The position numbers were made by a program, and so were the translations under genes. This document shows positions 1 to 6,044 of a stretch of 6,706 bases of DNA, piece by piece (the stretch's first letter is position 1; the number at the start of each line of letters is the position of its first letter). This DNA is from an uncultured Oribacterium sp. GTDB lineage: Bacteria; Bacillota; Clostridia; Lachnospirales; Lachnospiraceae. The DNA is taken from NCBI GenBank assembly GCA_934279105.1, contig CAKQWR010000108.1:1-6706 (forward strand). The letters are read 5' to 3'. The notes below the pieces were generated by a model. The model had not been told where the DNA came from. It did not search any database and worked only from the letters and a program-made list of their open reading frames with translations.

Positions 1-687
1 GAGAATGTTGGCATAAAGCAGGATATGTTTGCAAAATTAGATGAAATGTTGCCGGTTGATGTGCCGATTTGTTCTAATACTTCTGGACTCCGTATCACTG
101 ATATCAGCGCAAAATGTAAGCATCCAGAGCGTACCGTAACAACACATTTTTGGTTACCTGCACATCTTGTGCCACTGGTAGAAGTGGTTATGGGAGATAA
201 GACTGATGAAACGATTGCGGTAAAGGTAAGAGACGAGCTTCGGAAATGGAAGAAGTCGCCAGTACTGGTTCGGCGAGATTTACCAGGGCAGTTAGCAAAT
301 AGAATCTTCCAGGCTATTATACGTGAGGCCATTGACATTGTGGGTTCTGGTCTTGCAACGGCAGAGGATGTTGATACGGCTATCAGCTGTGGTATGGCGA
401 TGCGTTTCCCTGTTTGGGGACCATTAATGCATCTTGATGATATCGGACTTCAGCTCGGTCTAGACGTGCAGGATTCGGTTCTTCCAAGTATTTGCGCAGA
501 TAAGCACTCTGGTGCATATATTCAGAATCTGGTCAAGAATGGAGATTTAGGAGCAAAGACTGGAAAGGGCTTCTATGATTGGACCAAGATGGACGTTCTA
601 AAATGTGAGGAAAAGCGTAATCAGTTTATCATTGAGGCAGTTAAGGTAAAGACGAAACTTGATGAAGAGATTGATGTTAGAAAATAA
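1..687 (+). CDS. 3-hydroxyacyl-CoA dehydrogenase family protein (5' end outside window)
   Basis: An NAD-dependent dehydrogenase that oxidises a 3-hydroxy group to a ketone; the family includes 3-hydroxybutyryl-CoA dehydrogenase and L-gulonate 3-dehydrogenase (lambda-crystallin). The frame is open from base 1, so 228 residues are visible and most of the N-terminal Rossmann NAD-binding fold is missing. The catalytic residues known for the family are present with matching spacing: Ser28 (SNTS), His49 (THFWLPAH), Glu61 (VEVV) and Asn100 (ANR), in visible numbering. The C-terminal helical domain ends with the hallmark GAKTGKGFYDW. The segment GMAMRFPVWGPL resembles the GLGMRY..GPL of gulonate dehydrogenases more than the usual GANHPMGPL of butyryl-type enzymes, so the substrate may not be a CoA ester. 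The first visible ATG (base 25) lies inside the domain and is not the true start. An intrinsic terminator follows. The family call is firm; the substrate is open. Confidence 0.9.
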   Translation, partial: ENVGIKQDMFAKLDEMLPVDVPICSNTSGLRITDISAKCKHPERTVTTHFWLPAHLVPLVEVVMGDKTDETIAVKVRDELRKWKKSPVLVRRDLPGQLANRIFQAIIREAIDIVGSGLATAEDVDTAISCGMAMRFPVWGPLMHLDDIGLQLGLDVQDSVLPSICADKHSGAYIQNLVKNGDLGAKTGKGFYDWTKMDVLKCEEKRNQFIIEAVKVKTKLDEEIDVRK

Positions 688-698
688 ATGATATGCGG

Positions 699-733
699 GC
701 CGGACTTGCCAGAAATGACTGGTCCGGCTTTTT
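699..733 (+). terminator. Intrinsic terminator after the dehydrogenase gene
   Basis: The 7-bp GC-rich stem GCCGGAC (699-705) pairs with GTCCGGC (722-728) and is followed directly by TTTTT (729-733). An alternative inner pairing, CCAG with CTGG, could extend the stem. It begins 11 bases after the stop codon, so it ends the dehydrogenase transcript and separates it from the lactonase gene. Confidence 0.9.
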
Positions 734-786
734 GAGATTTTGAGGATATAAAAAGCAAGAAAATAGAGTTAGAGGAGAGTAGGTGT

Positions 787-1884
787 ATGAAACAGTATTT
801 TTGTCTTGGAAGCTATACTGAGCCAATTTTATTTGGAACCGGTGAGGTTTTTCAAGGAAAGGGAAAAGGCGTTTATATTTGCAGTTTTGAAGACGGAGAA
901 ATCAAAAGGATAAGTAGCCTCGAGGTGCGTAATCCATCATTTGTTTGTGTGGATGAGAAACAGAAAAAAATATACGCTGTGAATGAGATGAAAGAATATC
1001 TCGGCGAGTTTGGTGGTGGTGTTACACAGATTTCGTATGATGAGAAGGGAGAGATGACTTCCGAATTCACAGATAACACAGGCGCGACGGATCCGTGTCA
1101 TATTATTGTTTCGCCGGACAGAAGATTTGTTTCGATTGCGAATTTTGCGTCTGGGGCAGTAACAACCTATGGACTTGATGAAAATGGCTGTATAAACACA
1201 GAGAAACACGTGTATCAACATGAAGGCCATAGTATTCATCCTAAACGTCAGCAAGGACCTCATGCGCATAGTACAATTTTTACACCTGACGGAAAGTATA
1301 TGCTTGTGCCAGATTTAGGGATTGATACAGTGAAGGTGTATACATATGAGAATGATATAAATGGACAGATCGATGCCTGCCCTGATAAAGACTTGAAGGT
1401 GGCTGCTGGAAACGGACCGCGATTTGGCGAGTTTCATCCGAATGGAAAGGATTTTTATCTGATTAATGAAATCGGATCACGCGTAGAGCATTATACCTAT
1501 GAGGATGGCACCATGATCTATAGGGATGGAATCGGTACACTTCCGGAAGGCTTTCCTAAGGAAGAGAATATATGTTCTGATCTACATATTACACCAGATG
1601 GAAAATATTTATATGCATCAAATAGAGGACATGATAGTCTTGTTGTATGTTCGTTTAAGAAAGATGGTAGCCTAAATATAGTAGAGACTATCTCCTGTGA
1701 AGGAAAAACACCTCGCAATTTCGCAATCGATCCGACAGGGGAATATATTTTAGTTGGCAATCAGGATAGCGATACGATTGTCACCTTCCATATAGAAGAA
1801 GACGGTTGCTTGAAGAGAGTATCAACTTATGGATTTGGTTCTCCTGTTTGTATTCAGTTCTTTAAAGAAACGATATTTGACTAA
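787..1884 (+). CDS. Lactonase-family beta-propeller protein
   Basis: A 365-residue protein of the lactonase family, the seven-bladed beta-propellers related to E. coli 6-phosphogluconolactonase (Pgl/YbhE) and fungal muconate cycloisomerase. Members open ring lactones of sugar acids to the free acid in the cytoplasm, though many are uncharacterised. The blade signatures run in order: N-terminal GSYT, DPCHIIVSPDRRF (102-114), QGPHAHS then FTPDGKYMLVPDLG (156-178), GNGPR..FHPNGK (208-221), LHITPDGKYLYASNRGHDS (266-284), TPRNFAIDPTGEY (308-320) and NQDSD (325-329). Length is normal for the family and no signal peptide is seen. The ATG at 787 is preceded by AGAGGAG (771-777) at 9-base spacing, which supports this start. 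The gene lies between the dehydrogenase terminator and a small unknown gene; no terminator is seen after it, so the two may share a transcript. True substrate is unknown; 6-phosphogluconolactone is only one possibility. Confidence 0.88.
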   Translation: MKQYFCLGSYTEPILFGTGEVFQGKGKGVYICSFEDGEIKRISSLEVRNPSFVCVDEKQKKIYAVNEMKEYLGEFGGGVTQISYDEKGEMTSEFTDNTGATDPCHIIVSPDRRFVSIANFASGAVTTYGLDENGCINTEKHVYQHEGHSIHPKRQQGPHAHSTIFTPDGKYMLVPDLGIDTVKVYTYENDINGQIDACPDKDLKVAAGNGPRFGEFHPNGKDFYLINEIGSRVEHYTYEDGTMIYRDGIGTLPEGFPKEENICSDLHITPDGKYLYASNRGHDSLVVCSFKKDGSLNIVETISCEGKTPRNFAIDPTGEYILVGNQDSDTIVTFHIEEDGCLKRVSTYGFGSPVCIQFFKETIFD

Positions 1885-1992
1885 AATAATGTATAGCTGT
1901 AGTCTTTTAAGAATGGTGCAAAGATTGTACTATGAATATATTATAAAACACAGTCCGAAGAAAGGAATCCGCTGAAACCGGAGAGAATAGGT

Positions 1993-2424
1993 ATGGGAAA
2001 GAGGATTACATGGTTTGATATGATTTCTCCGAAAGAAAGAAAACGGCAGGAGGAAGATTATAATCATAAAATATTTCCGTTCGGTATCGCGCAGAGAGAT
2101 ACGGAATTGGAGTTACTGAAATACTTGATTCCAGATAAGAAGCCAGCGGATTCTCTGTACCAAACTGTACTCTTAAAAGAGATTTTCTTAGAGTCGTCTT
2201 TTCAGAAGAGTGATGAAACGTTTGATGCAGTTATTACAGACGAGCGAATCATTGAAGATTTGCAGGAATGGGGGAAAAATAAACTGGTTCAAAAGTATAC
2301 AGTAATTGAACAAAACTTACTGAAAGCATTTGCATGGAAATGCCTTCGTATTTGTGGACTTAATGATTTTCCAAATGCCACGGATGTGTTTGAATGGATT
2401 AATACGAAGGAAAGCCAAATATAG
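1993..2424 (+). CDS. Hypothetical protein, 143 aa
   Basis: I do not recognise a named family. The protein is charged and appears mostly helical and cytoplasmic: a basic-acidic N-terminus (MGKRITWFDMISPKERKRQEED), then a segment with FPFG at 28-31, long amphipathic stretches, and a C-terminal part with two cysteines in WKCLRICGL. There is no signal peptide, membrane segment or metal-binding cluster. A purine-rich GGAGAG (1980-1985) lies 7 bases before the ATG, and a strong terminator begins 11 bases after the stop, so the frame is neatly bounded. A-rich, AT-ending codon use matches the two upstream genes. The 108-base gap after the lactonase holds no clear terminator and no convincing promoter, so co-transcription is plausible. 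It is probably a real gene; function is not inferable. Confidence 0.7.
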   Translation: MGKRITWFDMISPKERKRQEEDYNHKIFPFGIAQRDTELELLKYLIPDKKPADSLYQTVLLKEIFLESSFQKSDETFDAVITDERIIEDLQEWGKNKLVQKYTVIEQNLLKAFAWKCLRICGLNDFPNATDVFEWINTKESQI

Positions 2425-2434
2425 AGTGATCTAA

Positions 2435-2477
2435 GCCGCTGAATGATCTTTTTAGTTAGGTTATTCAGCGGCATTTT
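2435..2477 (+). terminator. Intrinsic terminator after the 143-aa gene
   Basis: A perfect 10-bp stem, GCCGCTGAAT (2435-2444) with ATTCAGCGGC (2463-2472), closes an 18-base loop that can pair a little further (GA with TT), and is followed by ATTTTAAATT. It marks the end of the AT-rich three-gene block; what follows is gene-free. Confidence 0.85.
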
Positions 2478-2539
2478 AAATTGGACAAGATGCGATTTAC
2501 GGAGTATGTGTACTCTTAATGCTGACATGAAAAATGTTC

Positions 2540-2754
2540 GCAATACGAGCGAGTCATGCTTGCTGACATTATATTTTTCTGGATTTGACGCAATAGTGAT
2601 TTTTCGAAAGATTTGACATTATATGTGTTTGACAAATCAGAGGATTCCGAAAATCTGACATTAACTTTTTTTCGCAATGTGAAGGAAGTCGGGAATCTGA
2701 CATTAACTTCGAGTACGCTTTGACACAATGGAGCCTCTGAATAGGAAACGACAT
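2540..2754 (-). repeat. Tandem array of five bipartite repeat units
   Basis: Read on the minus strand, each unit is ATGTC(A/G), 21 bases that differ between units, then TG(C/T). The distance from the A of ATGTC to the T of TGY is exactly 27 bases in all five: 2725-2754, 2674-2703, 2632-2661, 2590-2619 and 2540-2569. The first half is preceded by TTA or ATA, and the second half is usually (A/T)TTG(C/T)G. Successive units start 51, 42, 42 and 50 bases apart, so the gap between units varies while the gap within a unit does not. A sixth ATGTCA (2523-2528, minus strand) lacks its partner. I do not know a named element with this form. Confidence 0.7.
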
Positions 2755-2854
2755 TATCAAAATATAATGCCGTTTTGGGCGAGTTAGAGCTATGGTGTGA
2801 AAAGCCGATATTTCAGATTGCAATTCTTGTGTTGCCAGAAAAAATATAATGTCG
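2563..2854. repeat. Inverted repeat pair bounding 292 bp
   Basis: CTGACATTATATTTTTCTGG (2563-2582) is mirrored by CCAGAAAAAATATAATGTCG at 2835-2854. The arms match along their length except for one extra A and the last two bases of the outer end. Most of the bipartite array lies between the arms. This could be the terminal repeats of a decayed non-coding (MITE-like) element, or just two array units in opposite orientation. No transposase gene lies inside and no clear target-site duplication is visible. Confidence 0.5.
2749..2772. repeat. Small inverted repeat at the edge of the array
   Basis: CGACATTAT (2749-2757) and ATAATGCCG (2764-2772) are inverted copies with one mismatch around a 6-base spacer. 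The left arm is the ATGTC half of the last minus-strand array unit; the right arm is its mirror image. It may be a local hairpin or simply the point where repeat orientation changes. No T-run gives it a terminator role. Confidence 0.5.
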
Positions 2855-2878
2855 AAATGAATAATTCGGCGCTATTGC
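2849..2878 (+). repeat. Sixth bipartite repeat unit, inverted relative to the array
   Basis: On the plus strand, ATGTCG at 2849 is followed by TGC at 2876, the same 27-base distance as in the five minus-strand units, with TATTGCG as the second half exactly as in two of them. Codon 4 of the frame opened by this ATG is TGA. The constant spacing is therefore not explained by protein coding and must be a property of the DNA or RNA. Confidence 0.6.
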
Positions 2879-2966
2879 GAAAATCTTTGCCACGTATACT
2901 CCATCAGAGGCTTATCCACCGGTATCTTATAGGTGCCGCGAAAATCTTTGCCACGCGTGCGCCATC
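2877..2966. repeat. 18-bp direct repeat with a partial second block
   Basis: GCGAAAATCTTTGCCACG occurs twice without mismatch, at 2877-2894 and 2938-2955, 61 bases apart. In both copies it is followed by six differing bases and then CCATC (to 2905 and 2966). On the minus strand each copy reads as an ATG followed by three differing codons and the same WQRFS peptide before a nearby stop. I treat this as a DNA repeat, because no ribosome binding site is evident and the reading frames are only about 10-12 codons long. Confidence 0.65.
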
Positions 2967-3143
2967 CTGCCTCATATTTGACACATCTCTGCCTGTATTT
3001 TATTATTTTACTAAAGATTTTGTGATTGATTTCGCGGGCTTTCACAGGAGCTGTTTGCTTTCAGCCACGGTTTCAAACGCCAGATATGGGAATAGCTTCT
3101 CGTAAGGTATGGAGATGCTTGCGTTCAGATATGGTTTTAAATT

Positions 3144-3182
3144 CTTCTGAAATGCAATCCGGGTGTGGATAGGTTGCAGAAG
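3144..3182 (+). other. Imperfect hairpin upstream of the kinase gene
   Basis: CTTCTG (3144-3149) can pair with CAGAAG (3177-3182), and inside it CAATCC can pair with GGA..TTG across a bulge. No T-run follows, so it is not a terminator. It lies 72 bases before the kinase start and could be part of its 5' untranslated region; I have no evidence of function. Confidence 0.25.
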
Positions 3183-3254
3183 TATCCGTAACAGTCAGAG
3201 CTCTTCCGAATAAAGCGCGAGTGGAAGCATACTATCGAATAGGGGAATACTGAG

Positions 3255-5807
3255 ATGGGAAATGAGCGAGTGGAGAAGGCAGATGAAAAGCTCCTCTGGA
3301 ACCTGAATATTAACGATCGTAATCCGCATGGGATCTGTGTGATTCATGTGCTGCTTGATGAGGGCGGAGCACCGTATGATTGGTGCTTCGACTACTGTAA
3401 TCCTGCGCTTGCAGAGGCGGAGGGCTTCACGCCGGAAGAGATTATGGGGAGACACTATTTCGAATTGCATCCGAAAAGTAGTCGAGAGTGGCTTCCTTAT
3501 TATTATAAGGCGGCATACGAGGACACGTATCAGGCGTTCGATGTCGTGGCGAAGCAGTCGGGAACCTACCTGCGCATCGAGGCCCTGCCGACCGGGAAGA
3601 CCGGCTACTGTATGTGCGTGCTCTATAATATTCAGAAGGAAATCGCCGAGAAGGAGAAGCAGAATCAGGAGCTGCAGGCGATGTATCAGCAACTCGAGAA
3701 TGAGAAGAAGGTGCTGGATCAGCTGTGCACGGATTATACAGCCGTGTATTATGTGGATCTCGAGACGGGTGGATTCCATATCTGGCATCTGGCGCAGGGG
3801 TGCAATGCGTATGAGATTCTCGAACGGAATTTCGAGAGCTTCGATCAGCTGGCGGATGCCTATCTCGATACGTATTTTTATCCGGAGGCACGGGAGAAAT
3901 TCAGGGAGTGGTTTCGTGTGGCCCATCTTCGGGAGCTGCTGCAGGAGACCGCGCGTATCGTCAAGCATTATGAAAGTATGCCGACGCCGGCAGGGCAGCA
4001 GTACTTCGAAGTGCAGGTCGTTCGGGTCTATGATGAACACGGAAAGATCCATGCGCTGATCGGTTTCCGCTGCATCGACGAAATCATGCGACGGGAGACG
4101 GCCGTGCAGAAGGAGCTGAAGACGGCGCTGGATCAGGCGCAGCTTCGCTATGAGATTATTTCGGCGATTGCGAAGGCGTATACGACGATTATCCGAATCA
4201 ATCTCACAACTGATACGGCAGAAGAGATCGCTACCGAAGGCTATACGCGTGAGCTGATGATGTACGAACATAGCATATCGACAGGCTTACAGAGGGTGTG
4301 TAATCAGCTCGTTGATCCGGACTATCGCGAAGCGGCGAGCCACTTCATGGATCTGTCTACCCTCGCCGAGCGGATGGAGACGGAGGAAATTCTCGATACC
4401 GAGTATAAAATGTGCGATGGAAGCTGGCATCATCTTTCATTTATCGTGAAAAAACGAGATGAAGCAGGCCGTGTCACAAATGTTCTGTGCGCGATTCGAG
4501 GCATAAGTGAAACAAAGCGGCGAGAGCTCGAGCTTGTATATCAGGCGGCTGCGGCGAAGCGGGAAGGTGAGATGAAGGCGCGATTCCTTGCGAATATGAG
4601 TCACGACATCCGGACACCGCTGAACGGCGTTATCGGCCTCGTGAACCTGGCAAGTCAGTATCCGGAGAATCTCGAGATGCTGACGAAGATTCGTGCGAAG
4701 GAGAAGGAAACCTTGCAGTATCTGGTGTCGCTCGTAAGCGATGTCCTCGATATGAATAAGATCGAGAGCGGAGAACTCGAAGAGCGGGAGCTTAATTTCG
4801 ATGTAGTCGACGCCCTCGTGGAAATCAATAAAATCGCAGAAGCGAGAGCGGAGGAGAAGGGCATCCACTATGATGTCGCATGGAAACTAAAGGATATTCG
4901 CTATCCGGCGCTTCGGGGAAATCCGGTTTATCTCGGACGGATACTGAGGAATATTGCGGACAATGCTATCAAGTTCAGTGCGCCTGGTACGACGATTCGT
5001 GTGTGGGCGGAGGAGCTGTGCACGGAGACCATAAGCTCGGATCCGGTATCCGGTATGACGCCGGGGGATTCTTCAGAGACAGTGAAGAACACTGCTCCGG
5101 AGACGGTCCGTATGCGTTTCATCTGTCAGGACCAGGGCTGCGGTATGAGTGAAGAGATGCTTCAGCGCGTCGGTATGATGTTTACACAGGGCGAGGAGAC
5201 GAGCCGGACACAGTATGAGGGCACGGGGCTCGGTCTGGCCATCACGAAGAAGCTGGTGGAGCGCATGGGCGGCATGATGCACATCGAGAGTGAACAGGGC
5301 GTCGGCACACGGGTGATCATCGAGATTCCATTTGCCATCGGTGAGGAGAGTGAAATCCACGAAGAATCGCAGGCGTTGGATAAGGTTTCGCTGAAAGGTC
5401 TTCGTGTACTACTGGCCGAGGACAACGCACTCAACATGGAAATTGCGACCTTCATGCTGGAGAACCGGGGAATCGAAGTGACGCCGGCGAAGGACGGTCA
5501 GGAGGCAGTGGATATTTTCGAGAAATCTGCACCGGGCTACTTCGGCGCGATCTATATGGATATCATGATGCCGCGCATGAACGGCCTCGATGCGACGCGT
5601 GCGATTCGTGCGATGAAACGTCGGGATGCCCGCGTGATTCCGATTATTGCGATGTCGGCCAATGCTTTTTCCGACGACATCATCACGAGCCGTCTGGCTG
5701 GTATGAGCCGACATCTTGCGAAGCCGCTCGATGAGGAAAGTATGATTCTGGCGCTCCGGCAGTGCATATCGGACAGCAGCACCCTGAAGCTGACAGAAGA
5801 CCTGTAG
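3255..5807 (+). CDS. Soluble hybrid histidine kinase, PAS-like x3 / HisKA / HATPase / REC
   Basis: An 850-residue sensor kinase that would autophosphorylate on histidine and pass the phosphate to its own receiver. Layout: PAS-like region about 20-128 (NPALAEAEGFTPEEIMGRHYFEL is typical), coiled coil 127-157, second sensor region about 157-275, third about 300-420, linker helix, HisKA with FLANMSHDIRTPLNGVIGL (phospho-site His450), HATPase with N box (Asn566-Asn570), DQGCG (626-630) and GTGLGL (656-661). The receiver spans about 714-835, with Glu722/Asp723, phospho-acceptor Asp769 (YMDIMMP), Ser801 and Lys823, all intact. No membrane segment or signal peptide is seen, so the stimulus is likely cytoplasmic. 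There is no HPt or output domain; a separate HPt protein or regulator must act elsewhere. A Ser/Thr-rich insert sits in the HATPase at about 586-613. The ATG follows AGGGGAA at 7-base spacing. G/C-ending codons differ from the upstream genes. Signal and target are unknown. Confidence 0.95.
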   Translation: MGNERVEKADEKLLWNLNINDRNPHGICVIHVLLDEGGAPYDWCFDYCNPALAEAEGFTPEEIMGRHYFELHPKSSREWLPYYYKAAYEDTYQAFDVVAKQSGTYLRIEALPTGKTGYCMCVLYNIQKEIAEKEKQNQELQAMYQQLENEKKVLDQLCTDYTAVYYVDLETGGFHIWHLAQGCNAYEILERNFESFDQLADAYLDTYFYPEAREKFREWFRVAHLRELLQETARIVKHYESMPTPAGQQYFEVQVVRVYDEHGKIHALIGFRCIDEIMRRETAVQKELKTALDQAQLRYEIISAIAKAYTTIIRINLTTDTAEEIATEGYTRELMMYEHSISTGLQRVCNQLVDPDYREAASHFMDLSTLAERMETEEILDTEYKMCDGSWHHLSFIVKKRDEAGRVTNVLCAIRGISETKRRELELVYQAAAAKREGEMKARFLANMSHDIRTPLNGVIGLVNLASQYPENLEMLTKIRAKEKETLQYLVSLVSDVLDMNKIESGELEERELNFDVVDALVEINKIAEARAEEKGIHYDVAWKLKDIRYPALRGNPVYLGRILRNIADNAIKFSAPGTTIRVWAEELCTETISSDPVSGMTPGDSSETVKNTAPETVRMRFICQDQGCGMSEEMLQRVGMMFTQGEETSRTQYEGTGLGLAITKKLVERMGGMMHIESEQGVGTRVIIEIPFAIGEESEIHEESQALDKVSLKGLRVLLAEDNALNMEIATFMLENRGIEVTPAKDGQEAVDIFEKSAPGYFGAIYMDIMMPRMNGLDATRAIRAMKRRDARVIPIIAMSANAFSDDIITSRLAGMSRHLAKPLDEESMILALRQCISDSSTLKLTEDL

Positions 5808-5887
5808 AGTGCTCGATATGCGATGGATACAGCGCTGTGATATCGCCGCTGCTCATCGATTGTATAAAAACAAGTGCTTTCACAGGG

Positions 5888-5916
5888 CTGGCATGACATT
5901 TGAATCGTGCTATAAT
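5888..5916 (+). promoter_or_regulatory. Probable sigma-A promoter with extended -10
   Basis: A perfect TATAAT at 5911-5916 is preceded by TG one base upstream (TGCTATAAT, 5908-5916), the extended -10 pattern of housekeeping-sigma promoters. CTGGCA (5888-5893) sits 17 bases upstream as a 4-of-6 match to TTGACA. Transcription would start near 5923 and run towards the MATE gene, whose ATG is about 120 bases downstream, with a terminator-like hairpin between. It is the best promoter match I found in the window. Confidence 0.7.
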
Positions 5917-5930
5917 TGTAAACAGATTGT

Positions 5931-5974
5931 AAAAGGTATGCATATCTATAGATTTATAGATATGCATACTTTTT
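5931..5974 (+). terminator. Long perfect hairpin with T-run in the MATE leader
   Basis: GTATGCATATCTATA (5936-5950) pairs perfectly with TATAGATATGCATAC (5955-5969) over a 4-base loop, and five T's follow (5970-5974). Preceding AAAAG can pair with the T's, lengthening the stem to about 20 bp. The form is that of an intrinsic terminator, although the stem is unusually AT-rich. It starts only about 8 bases after the predicted transcription start, so it would stop that transcript after roughly 50 bases. It may also work for minus-strand transcription (CTTTT on the other side) or be a palindromic operator. Confidence 0.65.
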
Positions 5975-6044
5975 GTTTCGATGTCTATATTTTCTGCGTA
6001 TCGAGAAGCCATTTACTATTTTTTATCGGATTCGGAGACGTTTT

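Larger units (their letters stand above)
2481..3254. other. Long gene-free stretch with degenerate repeats
   Basis: About 770 bases in which I find no convincing gene. Open frames here (for example 2797-3105 on plus and 2569-2823 on minus) have poor or non-ATG starts, no ribosome binding site, and translations that merely restate the DNA repeats. The left half (2520-2966) is full of repeats, listed separately. The right half (about 2970-3240) shows no repeat, no tRNA or rRNA, and no riboswitch I recognise, only one imperfect hairpin (3144-3182). The stretch coincides with the change from AT-ending codons on its left to GC-ending codons on its right. The last bases carry the kinase's ribosome binding site, AGGGGAA (3241-3247). 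Confidence 0.75.

Noticed and set aside
1905..1948. Possible promoter before the 143-aa gene (TTGTAC with TATAAA-like sequence)
   Set aside because: The spacing between the candidate boxes is about 12-13 bases, too short, and no other pairing of boxes fits better.
2540..2754. CRISPR array
   Set aside because: The conserved parts are only short motifs, unit gaps vary, no 25-36 base near-identical repeat exists, and there are no cas genes.
2569..2823. 84-codon minus-strand frame with repeated Met-Ser...Cys motifs
   Set aside because: It starts with TTG and lacks a ribosome binding site, the next repeat unit is out of frame, and the inverted unit has an early stop. The pattern is better explained as a DNA repeat.
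2797..3105. 102-codon plus-strand frame in the gene-free stretch
   Set aside because: No ribosome binding site, no family resemblance, and its repeated peptide pieces only reflect the 18-bp direct repeat.
2912..3172. Two near-matches to the DnaA box (TTATCCACC at 2912-2920; CTATCCACA on minus at 3164-3172)
   Set aside because: Each is only 8 of 9 and they stand 250 bases apart, with no further boxes, AT-rich unwinding element or dnaA/dnaN neighbours; chance is likely.
3195..4271. 358-codon minus-strand frame under the kinase gene
   Set aside because: It is the antisense shadow of the kinase sensor region; its Leu/Arg/Ile-rich translation resembles no family and the plus-strand frame has clear domains.
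5814..5845. Imperfect inverted repeat after the kinase stop (CGATAT/ATATCG with a central ACAGCGCTGT)
   Set aside because: The stem has mismatched asymmetric interior and no T-run follows, so it is not supported as the kinase terminator.
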